From positions 1 through 64,000 of the forward strand of contig JARBJD010000379.1 in assembly GCA_033064195.1 (NCBI GenBank): 64,000 bases of DNA, given 5' to 3'. A model generated the notes under the pieces. It ran no database searches and was not told the DNA's origin. It was given only the letters and a program-made list of their open reading frames with translations. How positions within the stretch are numbered: the first letter of the stretch is position 1; each line of letters starts with the position of its first letter. The position numbers and the translations under genes were made by a program. The DNA is from Blattamonas nauphoetae (lineage: Eukaryota; Preaxostyla; Oxymonadida). This document shows positions 52,017 through 62,063 of this stretch, one piece after another.

Positions 52017-52928
52017 CTCCATCCAGCTGGAGAACACAATCACTTCCTGCTCCCTCACGTCGTTCTCCTCATCTAATCAGAAGGAAATAAAGGGGATTGG
52101 ACAATTGAGCATTATTCGCTTTGATCAAACACACTTCGTCTGACAAAGCTTGAATGTCACAGCCTTCCCTAACCTGTCTGTGTTTGTTCTTCGTCATTTA
52201 ATCATTCATCTATCTTCGTTTCAGCTTCATCAATCGATGGAACCTGACTGCTGCTTGACTCGACGACGAAACCAATGACAATATGGTCTGACTGATTGAT
52301 CCTTCATTTATTACTTTGATTATAGACTCCTTCGAATATTAAACGAGCTGTTCATTGGTGTCTTGTTTCTTCGCCCAGATTCTGATTTACACAATCGGAA
52401 ATCGCGATCATGTTCACAGATGGTATGTTTTGTTGTCTCTCCATTCATATCTTGTCCTCAGACTCTTTTTTATCAAAGATTGCATTGATGAGGGAAACAG
52501 ACGAAGCTGATCAGGACAAAGTAGAGAACATCTCAACCGTGATCCTGATCGTTGTTTCCATCTCTGAGCTGGCCAAGGTTCTCTTAACGGAACAGGATCA
52601 TCGATAATCCTTTGAAAATTGGACACATCACTCACATGGTCCTGAATACCATGGATGAACAAGTCTTAAGAAAGAGATGGAAAACACACTTTTATCTCTC
52701 CATTTATCATAATACTTTGTTTTCTCGATCAATTTTCTAATTAAATCAGTGACACTTGAGAAATAATAGTAGAAAGTGAATCAACTGTATTTTTTACTGT
52801 TCCCCATTAATCAATTTTGTCTGGTTGATCAACTCATAAAGTTTCATCTCCACCTCCTTCCACAGGCAAACGCGCAAACCAAAAATCAGAGGATGGACTC
52901 CCCTTCACATTATCTTTCACTTTTTTCT
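52017..52928. other. no clear gene
   Basis: AT-richer stretch without convincing coding frames. Confidence 0.35.
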
Positions 52929-52966
52929 GGACATTTGAGTTCTTTGGATTTGAGGGGTTTTTTGGC
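52929..52966 (-). repeat. PKNPSNPK repeat, copy 2
   Basis: Inverted counterpart of 47,738-47,775; only about four differences in 38 bases, falling partly at third codon positions. Confidence 0.6.
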
Positions 52967-53752
52967 ATACCCTGAGATTACCGATGGATGAACGAGTGTA
53001 AATAACGAGAGAGGTTGATGTTTTGTTGAGATAAAGATTAGAGACGGATATACTGTTAAACATGATCTGAGAACGAAATATGAAAGGACTTCACCAATTT
53101 GAGTTTGTTGCTTCGTTCAAACAGTCAAAAACTGCGTTGCATGATAAGTTCAGATTGAAAAGCTAAACCTGACTGAGGAAGGAGTTTCAAATGAACAGTT
53201 CTAGTTGTTTCCTTGACCCTGAAATGAGAAAAGGAGGTATTAAACAGAAGAACGGTCGATACAAGAGACGCGACACGAAGGTCCTGAGTGACCTGATGTC
53301 AACTCGATCAGTTCATTTTTCTTGTCTATCAAGAGTTCAATTTCGAAGATATAGAAGAGAACCAGATTCAGAGGATGATTACAACATGAATAATGGATAC
53401 TGGTTGATAGTTGAGTGGACATATCACTTGATCATCAGGAATTCAAACTTGCGTGATGAAGATGAGGTCTATTTGCATTGAATCGACACAAGAATGGAAA
53501 GAAGAAAATAAAAGACATAGTGAGAGTCATTGGAGTTCTTCATAGCTACATTCTTCATTTTAGTTCGGCAATGTCAGCTGTCACATCGATCACAAGATCA
53601 ATTGTTTAAAACAGAAGAGAGAGTAAAAAATGAAGATAATAACAAGACAAGAACATGCAAGATTCATCTCTGATACAGTCTCCGGAGACAAAAGTGCTAT
53701 TTAGCAGAGTTGATGTGTTTTTGAGAAAAATGATGGTTTGAGAGGACAGATC
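52967..53752. other. no clear gene
   Basis: About 790 bases. A 96-codon frame at 53,191-53,481 has unremarkable composition and no support. Confidence 0.3.
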
Positions 53753-53911
53753 GGGCCACCATAGGACACGATAGGACAGGACAGGACAATTGTCCTCCCT
53801 CGATTTTATTGTTGAATTGTGACGCAAATATTGAGGAGACGTCAAATACCTTCCATGTCCTATGGTTTGAGCCCGATTTAGAATTGTCCTATCGTGTCCT
53901 ATGGTGGGCTG
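53753..53911 (+). mobile_element. short MITE
   Basis: 159 bp with terminal inverted repeats G(G/C)CCACCATAGGACACG, continuing ATAGGACA. GATCG lies close to both ends as a possible target duplication (offset by one base). A related TAGGACAGGACA patch lies at 54,121-54,140. No coding capacity. Confidence 0.7.
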
Positions 53912-54045
53912 ATCGACCGCTTTTGGACAACTTTCGCGATTTTAGTCAAAATAGTGTGAAAAAACAGTTTTGAAATGATTCAAAAACAGAAAATGTGCTT
54001 AATTGTCTCCTTTTTCTCCTCTTTTTTCGTTTCCGGTTTTCTCAT

Positions 54046-54394
54046 TCAGACCAAGCAAGAGACGGGTTCAATCCTTGTCACAGGCACTTTTATCCAAAAT
54101 GTCCTCCTCTTTTTGGCTGTCCTATAGGACAGGACAGATAGGACATGCCGACCCATGGTAAAAACACTCTCTGCGTATCCGGACGTCATCTGTGTTTTGA
54201 CGGTGGAGATGGATGTGTCTTGGACTCTTGTTTGTGACGTGTCTTTTCGTCTTGTCCAGAGACTGACCGTTTGGGGCTCGGAAGTTGCTGAGGTTTGAGA
54301 AGTGTTGAGCAGTCCATTGATCACTTCAAATTTTAGGCTTGCCTTGATTCCCTTAATGGTCAAATTGCACGGGTCGATAAATTCTTGTGCACGG
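54046..54394. other. transposon 3' flank, no gene
   Basis: Contains the GGACAGGACA patch and a B-box-like GGGTTCAATCC near 54,064 but no gene. Confidence 0.3.
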
Positions 54395-55719
54395 TCATAC
54401 CTGGAATGATGAAAAGAAGGAGAGAGCATACTCCAGGACATAGTGATGTCTCTGTTGGTCAGCTTTCTGCTCATCAAGTCGAAGTGTGTTGAGCCGGAAG
54501 AAATCAATCAAGTCTGAAAATGAGGATAGTCCCAGTTTAGGGATGTCTTGTTTCAGCATTTGTGAGAGGACACCAAAGAGGCTGTCCACCTCGTTCTTTC
54601 CATGAGCTGTTTCGAAGAAGTTGGCAACGATAGTCAATTGTGTGCCATCTTGTTCCAATCTCCGACGTGGAAGGAGAACAGTTAAGGCGTGGATCGTTTC
54701 GCTGCATTTGAAACAGGAACCGCCATCTGCCCAGAATTGAATAGATGTGATACTTCTCATAGATTGGTGATAGATGACAGTTCTTAGAGCACAGATCACG
54801 TCAAAACTTTGTTTGTTTGTGTTCGCACTTAGGAATGTGAAGAATAGTTTGTTTCGTTTCCCATTACCGTCACATAGATGGACGACAACACCGAAGACAA
54901 CACAGGATGCCGCTGAAAAAATGAATGGTTGCGTTGACGTCGTGATAATGGGAGGAATAGATTCTGTTTATAGTCAGCGATGACTACAGCTTGATTTTTT
55001 TGTAGTGATGATTTGTGTGAATTGTGAAGTGAACGTTGTGTGTGGTATCGGTGTACGTGCAACTGCCATTCTTCAAGCAGTCTTTCCTCCTCTGCCAACT
55101 GCTCAATTGTTTTCTCAGACTCTTTTCTCACATCCATCTGAATCGCTTCGACAGTTTCGCATAGATCACACAAATCTGTTCGGTTTTTTGGTTGTGATAG
55201 AGTTGTAGAATGGCGATAGAAGAATGATTCGTAGACAAGACCTGGAAATAGTCTATTAAACTGTCGGAAGAGTGAATATCGCGTTTCGAATATCAGTCTA
55301 TGATATTGGAACAACTGAAACTCACCGATGAGAGATGTGTTCTCATCGTCTTCTGTGATTGCATAGTTGGGAGGAAATGGATACGAACGAACTTTTTGTA
55401 GGATTGTTCTTCCCTCGATAGAATCAATCAAAACCCATTTCCGTTGTCCTAGATTCCCATTTTCTGATCCCGAACTGTCTTCGCTGTCGACTGAACCATA
55501 ATCAGAGTCGTCTGCTTTTGTCATAATGTGTTGTGATTTATGTTTTCGTTTGGGCACTGAAGACAATGGATTTGAAGGAACGAGAATTGGCGATTTTGGC
55601 TCAGTATCGGTAGAAAGAGAGTGGTTTTTCAGCCAGTCATAGTAGTATAGAAGACGAATTGGGAACCCCCACTCCTTAGACTCGACTACTATAGCTTTTT
55701 CTCCATGCCGATTGACCAT
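54395..55719 (-). pseudogene. DDE transposase, relative of the capsid-gene transposon
   Basis: N-terminal frame 54,829-55,719: acidic region, LCDLCET zinc-type pair, coiled coil and AVVIADYKQNLFLP (first acidic residue). The C-terminal part, in another frame, has FWADGGSCFKCSE (second) and FFETAHGKNEVDSLFG (third). The same three-motif layout occurs in the transposase at 25,457-27,201, but the proteins are distant. One frame change lies near 54,930. Terminal inverted repeats of this copy were not found. Confidence 0.6.
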
Positions 55720-55724
55720 TCAGA

Positions 55725-56030
55725 AAATACTTGAAGTAAAAGTCATTTTCATTTCAGAAAGTTGTCAATCTTAGAGAAATATTCTCTTCCAGAGTTCAGT
55801 TACTTCAAACTTTCAAGTTGAAGCAAAATTTCAAAAAGTTCCAAAAATGCAAAAACCTTGATTTTGGCGGAAGCTGGTGTATTTTTTCAAGGTTCCGAAG
55901 GTTGCGACCCTTCTCATCGGTCCCTTTTAGACCGGCATCGGAACTCATTTTTATCGGTTTGAGTTCCGGAGACGTACGTTGGTCTTGCCAAGGGCCTAGA
56001 CAATGCCAAAGGGCAGTGATATGTGAAATT
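55725..56030. other. no gene seen
   Basis: About 300 bases, including a CCGGCATCGGAACTC patch; nothing recognised. Confidence 0.3.
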
Positions 56031-56118
56031 AAATGCTTCCGCCAGGAATTGAACCTAGGACCTTCAGCTTAGTAGTAGTAGTGCGTGCACTCACCATTAC
56101 CACTAGACTATCCGGTCC
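56031..56118 (-). tRNA. tRNA-like sequence with A and B boxes
   Basis: The reverse strand shows TAGTCTAGTGGTAA (A box) and CTAGGTTCAATTCCTGG (T arm with B box). The distance between them is about 9 bases longer than normal, with a TACTACTAC stretch that could be an intron or variable arm. Acceptor pairing is poor, so it is a tRNA pseudogene or tRNA-derived element. Confidence 0.4.
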
Positions 56119-56218
56119 TGAAATTATCCCGGAAAATCAGAAACTTTATACCCGAAAAAAAGACACTATAGCAGATTTAAAATTTGAAAACTTTGTCAAT
56201 AAATTCAATATATAGCAA

Positions 56219-56450
56219 AAATTGCTCCCGTGAAAAAGTCATGCTTTTTAACGAGGGTAACAAGTGACCAAGAATTAAGATTTAGCAGATCGCTCCCGTA
56301 AAAAAGGCATGCTTTTTAACTGGGGTAAAAAGTTAAAAAGGAAAATCTAACTTATTTTGAAAAAATCGCTGACGAGAAAAAGTCGTGCTTTTTAACGGGG
56401 GTAGAAAAGTCGTTCCCGTGATAAATCCATGCTTTTTAACGAGGGTAGAT
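56219..56450 (+). repeat. array of four short hairpin repeats
   Basis: Four units of about 38 bp near 56,223, 56,291, 56,367 and 56,411. Each pairs CCCGTGAAAAA with TTTTTAACGAGGG around a GTCATGC-like loop. Spacing is irregular (68, 76, 44 bp). Flanked by tRNA-like sequences on both sides. Confidence 0.75.
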
Positions 56451-56524
56451 AGGTGGACAATCAAAGGAATATATAACAGATCTGAACATTCGAGATATAA
56501 GGCACAGGTCGAAACTAACATTTT

Positions 56525-56598
56525 CAGGAGCTAGTAGCTCAGTGGGTATGTTCCAGTGTCTACCCGTTTCTAGGGGGTGGTTCGATTCAGGCGAGGGG
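56525..56598 (+). tRNA. tRNA-like sequence, degenerate
   Basis: GTAGCTCAGTGGGTA (A box) and GGTGGTTCGATTC (B box) at tRNA spacing. T-stem and acceptor pairing are poor. Likely a tRNA-derived relic. Confidence 0.35.
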
Positions 56599-56604
56599 CA
56601 ATCT

Positions 56605-56790
56605 TAATTTCAAAAAAAATAAAAAAGTTTCAAAATGCCAAAACAATTTCAAAAATTTAAAAAAAATTCAAAAATTCAAAAAAAAATTCAAAAAAAAAAT
56701 ACTTAGGAAAATTTCAAAAAATTCAAAAATTCAAAAAATTCAAAAATTCAAAAAATTCAAAAAATTCAAAAATTCAAAAATTTCAAAATT
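56605..56790 (+). repeat. TTCAAAAA low-complexity tract
   Basis: Irregular repeats of AATTCAAAAA over about 185 bp. Confidence 0.85.
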
Positions 56791-56799
56791 TCCAAAAAA

Positions 56800-56990
56800 G
56801 TTGAAGTATGAAACCTCGACGTAATTTCCCTTGATACTCAGGCAAAATGGTGCCCTCGTGGCTAATGCGTAGCACGAATTGAAGGTTGGATTGGAGCGGG
56901 ACGAGCTGGGAGGCTGTCCCCAGTAGTGGTAGAAGCGATTTGAGAACCAATCTGAAATTGTCATTGAAATCAAAACTAAAAGTCAAGTCC
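56800..56990 (-). repeat. interspersed repeat R1, copy 3 (partial)
   Basis: Reverse-orientation partial copy with GACCTCGACGTAA-type, CAGGCAAAATGGTGCCCTCG and GAAGGTTGGATTGGAG blocks. Confidence 0.6.
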
Positions 56991-57019
56991 GATTGACCGA
57001 TTTTGAATCTTGTATTAAA

Positions 57020-57500
57020 AGGAATTTATGACATTTTGATGACATCAATATTCGGCCTAAATTCTAAAAATATGTCCAATATTTTGACCTCGTGAAAAGT
57101 GTCAATTTTGAAGCAAATTTTGACAACATTCGAAAAAATGTTGGCACTTTTTTGGTGTTTTTTGCTTTTTGACCACAAATCAAGTGAAACCAATGTGAGA
57201 ACCATTTCGAAAAATTCTGAAAAAAATTCTAAAATCTCGGGGACACTGTCGGTCATCGATCAAGACAATCCTGATGAAAATCGGTTGAGAATTCGTCGAA
57301 CTGTGTACCGAACTTAGGTCGAAAAAGTGACGAAAAAGTCGATGTTCGGATTTCGCCACTATGAACACCTTTATGTCTCAAATTGTGTTCAAACACGTTC
57401 TAAAATTACGAAATTGATTTTGAAAGGTGAAATTTTAGGAAAAAAACACTTTTGAAAAAAAAGTTTGATCCGACCCCACAACATATTTTGAAAATGACAA
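57020..57500 (-). repeat. interspersed repeat R2, copy 3
   Basis: Reverse-orientation copy of R2 (see 32,040-32,480), including GGACACTGTCGGTCATCGAT and TTTGATCCGACC. R2 followed by R1 reproduces the order at 9,390-10,020. Confidence 0.65.
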
Positions 57501-58855
57501 AATTTTTAAGGAGGAGAAAGTGACGTCTCGCTCTTCTCCTACACGTCACTTTTCGCCCTCTAATGGTCTCAAAACGTGTCAAATCGATAGTGGACAGGTA
57601 TTCACGTCATTCGGTTCTGACGATCCTCGACACACGATCGTTTTCACAATTTTTCACCAATTTTCATTTCTCATTGATTTCACGTCAACCACTTCACAAT
57701 TACACTCAAGCGACGCTTTTTTGAGAATTCTGGTTGTACATCACCTATAGTTCTCTCTGGAGGGTCGGTTTTTCGATCACACTTGTGACGACACATTTGC
57801 ACCAACATTTTGACACTATGGATTTTTAGATCCGATTTTCACTGCAAATCCTTCTTTCTCGCGGTATGAGTAAGGTGTGCTCGAATTTTGAGGAGATTTT
57901 GTCGGATAGTTCTCCCATAAAGTCACTTTTTCATGTTTTCACTTCTCAACTTTTGACCGTTTTTGTCACTTCAAAACCAACTGTAGTCCCTCTCATTTCA
58001 TCACTTTCTCTCCCCATTTCACATTTGATCTCTTCACCATTCCTCTTCATTTTGCTCATATCACTTCCATTTTGTGGGCCGTTCTCACTTCACTAGCACA
58101 TCATTTTGTTGCAATTTTCATCAACTTTTTCACAAAAACAGAGTAAAAGAAAGCGAAACAAGCAACAATGAAGTGGGCAAGTATGAAACTGAGAGGTAAA
58201 TTGACGAACGTGAAAATGACGTGAAATGTGACTCCAATAGTGAAAATGTCGCTTGTGTTTGCTCTTTTTTCTCGTAAAAACAACAAAAATGATTCAAAAA
58301 AGTAAGTGACATGTTGGATTTTCCGGAAAAATACCGAGATATGAAGTGAGCCGTTGAATGGCGGATCTCTGCAAAAGTCCGGAAAACTCAGTAAACGGAA
58401 ATTAGTGTGTTGAATTTGAGAAAAAGTTACAGAGAAACAAACATGAATGAAGTGGTTAAAAAGGATAAACAACGAGAAAATGACGTGCGAACAGGTCACC
58501 AAAATGAAACAATAACTAATGAGAAACAAGTGACAGTTCCATCAAAAACAGTTAAAACAGAGCTGAAACAAGAGAGAAATGAGAGTGACATACTCGTTTT
58601 TACGGAAAAGTACCGAGATCCACGACCGATCCTGAAACCTCAAATATCTCTGCAAAAGTTCGGAAAATCCAAAAAAAGGAGCATACCACGATGATCTCCC
58701 ACTGCTGACGGATCTGAAACGCGACGAATTGGAACGTAAAACGCACTCTTGAGAAATGAGTGATCGAACCCATTGATCCTCGATTCCAGTGAAAAATCCA
58801 GAACTGAGAAATCAACGAATGAAAATCTAATTCAGAATTTTTTAATTTGTATTAA
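57501..58855. other. non-coding element flank
   Basis: About 1.35 kb between R2 and the module gene, T-rich to 58,130 and A-rich after. Only short frames. Phrases such as CCGAGATATGAAGTG (58,337) and CCGAGATCCACGAC (58,613) with nearby CTCTGCAAAAGT(C/T)CGGAAAA recur once (about 58,370 and 58,650), a diverged ~280-bp direct repeat. Confidence 0.45.
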
Positions 58856-59080
58856 ATGAATCCAACTGCGATGTACAACGAAAGACGTCGAGTATATTCA
58901 GAACAAGCATTAATTGAATCAATGAGAGAAGAGAACTGTTCGCTAGTCTCTGAGTATGTCAGAAATAATGTGCCGGTGACGTATGTTCATGAGGGATTGT
59001 CATTTTTTATTTTCTATGAAAGAGCAAACAGAAATGAATCGACAAAAATACAATTCGCAAATGATCGAGAAAATGATTGA
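58856..59080 (+). CDS. small module protein beside the fibre (C)
   Basis: Frame of 74 codons whose first ~48 match the module (QALIESMREENCSLVSEY, then YVHEGLSFF) of the element A gene at 8,511-8,714. It overlaps the fibre promoter and start, so the real protein may be shorter or a remnant. It lacks the 14-codon hairpin insert of the A copy. TTAATTTGTATTAAATG precedes it. Confidence 0.45.
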   Translation: MNPTAMYNERRRVYSEQALIESMREENCSLVSEYVRNNVPVTYVHEGLSFFIFYERANRNESTKIQFANDREND

Positions 59081-59894
59081 TCATAATCTCTCAACAACCA
59101 ACGAGAATGCAGCAGTGATCGATTCACTTCAGAAGACAACAGAAGCACATAAGACAGCGATATCATCAATCCAAAAAGTAGTCAGCACAAATGGATCGAT
59201 CACAACACCAGAAATTGGAGGATTGATAAATGTGAATGGAGCGAAGTGGAATATATCAGAAGGATCACTTCCGAAGTATCCTGGAACATATCCATCATCA
59301 ACATTCTTTTCTGGTCTTTCCATTTCACAATCAATTTCAGAAACTTCAGGAATTCAGTTCAATGGTGATGGCATCGTAATGTGGTCTCCCTGTGACAGAC
59401 CAGCAATTTATTACTACGATGAGGACACAGGTTCAGGAGTGTTTTCAATATCCACAACAGGAAGTTTTTCTCAGCTATCAGACAGAAGAGTGAAAAGAAA
59501 TATTGAACCATACCCTGATGTTCTTGAACAACTGAATAAAGTGGAAATTGTTCGCTACCAATTCAACACATTCGACTCGAAGATCAACAAAGTTACAAGA
59601 CAAATCGAGAACGAAACCAATGAAGAACACTTGAAGAACTGCAAAGAGAAATGTGAATGCTTGAAGAAGGGAAGTGAGAAGAAACACATTGGTGTAGTTG
59701 CTCAACAGATCCAAGAAATATTTCCTGAAGTCGTGAATGATTCCAATCCAGATTGTCTTCAAGTTGATTATGCAGAACTCTCTTGTTTCTGTGTGAAAGC
59801 TATTCAGGAACTGAGTAGCATTATCGGACAACAACAGTCAATCATCAATGAACTTATACAAAAATATAATGCACTGATTAATACTCCAACATGA
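59034..59894 (+). CDS. S74/ICA fibre (C)
   Basis: 286-residue fibre. It has an N-terminal coiled coil (shorter than in A and B by one heptad block), a Gly-rich beta region, and a C-terminal S74 domain with LSDRRVKRN (Ser-Lys five apart), HIGVVAQQIQEIFPEVV and LQVDYAEL. A T-rich motif (TTTTTTATTTTCTATG) lies 15-20 bases before the ATG at 59,034. It ends with TGA and overlaps the convergent 136-residue gene by 17 bases. Confidence 0.8.
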   Translation: MNRQKYNSQMIEKMIDHNLSTTNENAAVIDSLQKTTEAHKTAISSIQKVVSTNGSITTPEIGGLINVNGAKWNISEGSLPKYPGTYPSSTFFSGLSISQSISETSGIQFNGDGIVMWSPCDRPAIYYYDEDTGSGVFSISTTGSFSQLSDRRVKRNIEPYPDVLEQLNKVEIVRYQFNTFDSKINKVTRQIENETNEEHLKNCKEKCECLKKGSEKKHIGVVAQQIQEIFPEVVNDSNPDCLQVDYAELSCFCVKAIQELSSIIGQQQSIINELIQKYNALINTPT

Positions 59895-60288
59895 GATCAA
59901 CCAGAAATTCATAGTACTCTTTGATTATTTTTCCATTGATTGTCTCGGTTGTTTCCATCTCTATTGATTCACCAGAACTGTCTTTGAACCAGATCTTCAC
60001 AATTGATTGTCGAGTAGTTAATTCCCACTTCTTTCGCTTCGCAATCTGTTCGTTACAGAAAGCAACAAATGAATCATTGAATGCGTCAGTCTGAATCCAA
60101 TCACCATGGATTGTGATGTGCTGTGGAATATCCTTTGAAATGACAGTCGATCCATCACTAATCTCTTCACTCACATGGATAAGTTTGCAGTCGAGAAAGT
60201 GAACATATTTTTGATTTCTGGAATTGGTAAAATCAGGAGGTAGTTGAGCAGTGTGAAAATTCTGAATTGAGAAGTATCGCTTCACCAT
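59878..60288 (-). CDS. Polinton 136-aa protein (C)
   Basis: 136 residues, almost identical to the element B protein at 27,814: VKRYFSIQN, FLDCKLIHV, HITIHGDWIQTDA, then the acidic C-terminal strand region. The ATG at 60,288 follows the rev. T-rich motif (60,302-60,311). It ends with TAA, where the B copy has TGA. Unknown virion-associated protein by position. Confidence 0.6.
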   Translation of the reverse strand: MVKRYFSIQNFHTAQLPPDFTNSRNQKYVHFLDCKLIHVSEEISDGSTVISKDIPQHITIHGDWIQTDAFNDSFVAFCNEQIAKRKKWELTTRQSIVKIWFKDSSGESIEMETTETINGKIIKEYYEFLVDLMLEY

Positions 60289-60328
60289 TTGTGTTTTCTT
60301 CAAAAATAAAATATCATATTTGTTTGAT

Positions 60329-62011
60329 TCAATAACCTCTCTTCACTTCTTCATATGCTTCTTGGAGTCGACGATCAATGACATATCGCACTCGTGGTTG
60401 TCCATTCTCAATCCAGAACAGCCAGTATGTTGCTTGATGTAGTGCGAGAATTGGTGGAGGAGGACCTTCAGGAGTTGATGTGAAATATGGATCAAGTTCA
60501 CCTTGATTGATTGGTGTTCCCCTGTAGACAATGTTCACTGATTCTGCGGTTGAAATTCCTTCTTCACCACCTGCAATTTCACTTCGATCTGTGGGAACCA
60601 TAAACGTGAATGAAGTTGCATCTGTTGCTGATCTTGTTCTCTTGTAATCTTTTCCTCTGTCGTAAAATACGCGAGTGGAACAAATGGAATTTTCAAACTC
60701 TTCAGTGGCTGAACAACCAATGAAATCGCCATTCACCATCATCATTTGATAGAACTCTGGTGAGATCGTTGACATTGGGAAATTGGGAAAGTTGGATCCA
60801 AGCATTTCGAAGTGACCAACATATTGAGGGTTTCTGAAGACTGTACACTCGTTCGGTCTTTCAGGGAATAAGCACATGAGATTCATGAGATTGTTGAGTT
60901 TGATACTGATGTTTGATCTCACTCCCATGGCATTCGCTTTTGATTGAAATGACTGTGTGTCAATTCTTTCTGCTTTCAGAACATAAAGAGTCTTTGAATA
61001 TGTGTTGAAGAGAGATTGCTTTGTTGCATCAGTCATTTGATATCCATAGCAAATCGAAGTGACTTTATCAACTGATGAAGAAAGAACAGTGGCAATGGTC
61101 GTACATGTTGAGATATATTTCACAGTACCTGATGATGCCGGTTGAAAATATTGAATTCGTTGAACTGGATTCCCGATTTGTGTAAACTCTTGAGTCAGTG
61201 TCGAGAAGTCTCCATCGTACATTAATTCTGTTTGGGATTGAGTTGACAGAGTTGATATCGATTTACTTGGATTTTGATCGATACTGTTTTCAAGTGTTTT
61301 CCTTACGATTGTGGAAACTCGAATAGGACAATACACAAGTGAATCTGTTGTCAAATGAAATCTCAATCGGAGATTGCCAAAGATGGAATTTGGATACTGA
61401 TCGAAAGTACTTAATGGTAGGAGATTCACAAATGGAATGACCAGTGGTTTCGTAAATGTGATGTTTGAAGAGGCAGCATCGACTGGACAATGATAGTATC
61501 CACATACACTTGGATCCATTCTCTGAACCTTTTCCCAAAGACTGTAACAATGCTTCATGTTATTTTTCTCTTCATGGGATTTGAAAGTGTGGTATAGAAA
61601 TGATTCGTGGATGTGATTGTTCTGAAGTGTATTGTCAATGATGTTTCCTTGACTGTCGACGAGTCTCATGTCTCGAATTGCATCTGATGATGATTTAAAT
61701 CCGTAGAACAATCCATACATTCCAACATATTGCGCAGATGCACTCGTTGGTTTCGAATATGGAACGGTAACTGTGAGATCGATCCGCAAATGACTCTTCG
61801 CAAACTCAGTCACATCATGTCCGTCATAGCACAATGGAACTTCAATTTCATCTCCAATTCTGCATGGCATGGGAGGATTAGTTGGATGCACTTCTTGAAT
61901 AGAATAAACGTGCGGCTCGGAATCCCACTGTTTTGGCATGTATGATTGGACCTCGATTTGCTCAATTAATGTCGATGTTGGTTTGGATTGATTTGCTCTG
62001 ATACTTCTCAT
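60329..62011 (-). CDS. capsid-like protein 2 (C)
   Basis: 560-residue homologue of 5,394-7,100. It has PPMPCRIGDEIEVPL, DQYPNSIFGNLRLRFHLTT, VYCPI, and a C-terminal PPPILALHQATYW followed by VIDRRLQEAYEEV. The start MRSIRANQSKP lies in ATAAATG directly after the T-rich motif (rev. 62,014-62,029). It ends with TGA. It is the reference copy for the broken element B gene and, with the next gene, gives a pair of paralogous capsid-type proteins. Confidence 0.65.
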   Translation of the reverse strand: MRSIRANQSKPTSTLIEQIEVQSYMPKQWDSEPHVYSIQEVHPTNPPMPCRIGDEIEVPLCYDGHDVTEFAKSHLRIDLTVTVPYSKPTSASAQYVGMYGLFYGFKSSSDAIRDMRLVDSQGNIIDNTLQNNHIHESFLYHTFKSHEEKNNMKHCYSLWEKVQRMDPSVCGYYHCPVDAASSNITFTKPLVIPFVNLLPLSTFDQYPNSIFGNLRLRFHLTTDSLVYCPIRVSTIVRKTLENSIDQNPSKSISTLSTQSQTELMYDGDFSTLTQEFTQIGNPVQRIQYFQPASSGTVKYISTCTTIATVLSSSVDKVTSICYGYQMTDATKQSLFNTYSKTLYVLKAERIDTQSFQSKANAMGVRSNISIKLNNLMNLMCLFPERPNECTVFRNPQYVGHFEMLGSNFPNFPMSTISPEFYQMMMVNGDFIGCSATEEFENSICSTRVFYDRGKDYKRTRSATDATSFTFMVPTDRSEIAGGEEGISTAESVNIVYRGTPINQGELDPYFTSTPEGPPPPILALHQATYWLFWIENGQPRVRYVIDRRLQEAYEEVKRGY

Positions 62012-62063
62012 TTATAGAAAAATAAAAAATACAATATCAATAATTTCTTTTACTGTTTTGTCT

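Noticed and set aside
53191-53481. 96-codon host gene
   Set aside because: Unremarkable composition, no homology, no repeat or neighbour support.
54046-54080. Additional tRNA from a GGGTTCAATCC B box
   Set aside because: No A box at the right distance and no stems.
56219-56450. CRISPR array
   Set aside because: Four diverged hairpins with irregular spacing, no cas genes, and a eukaryotic context.
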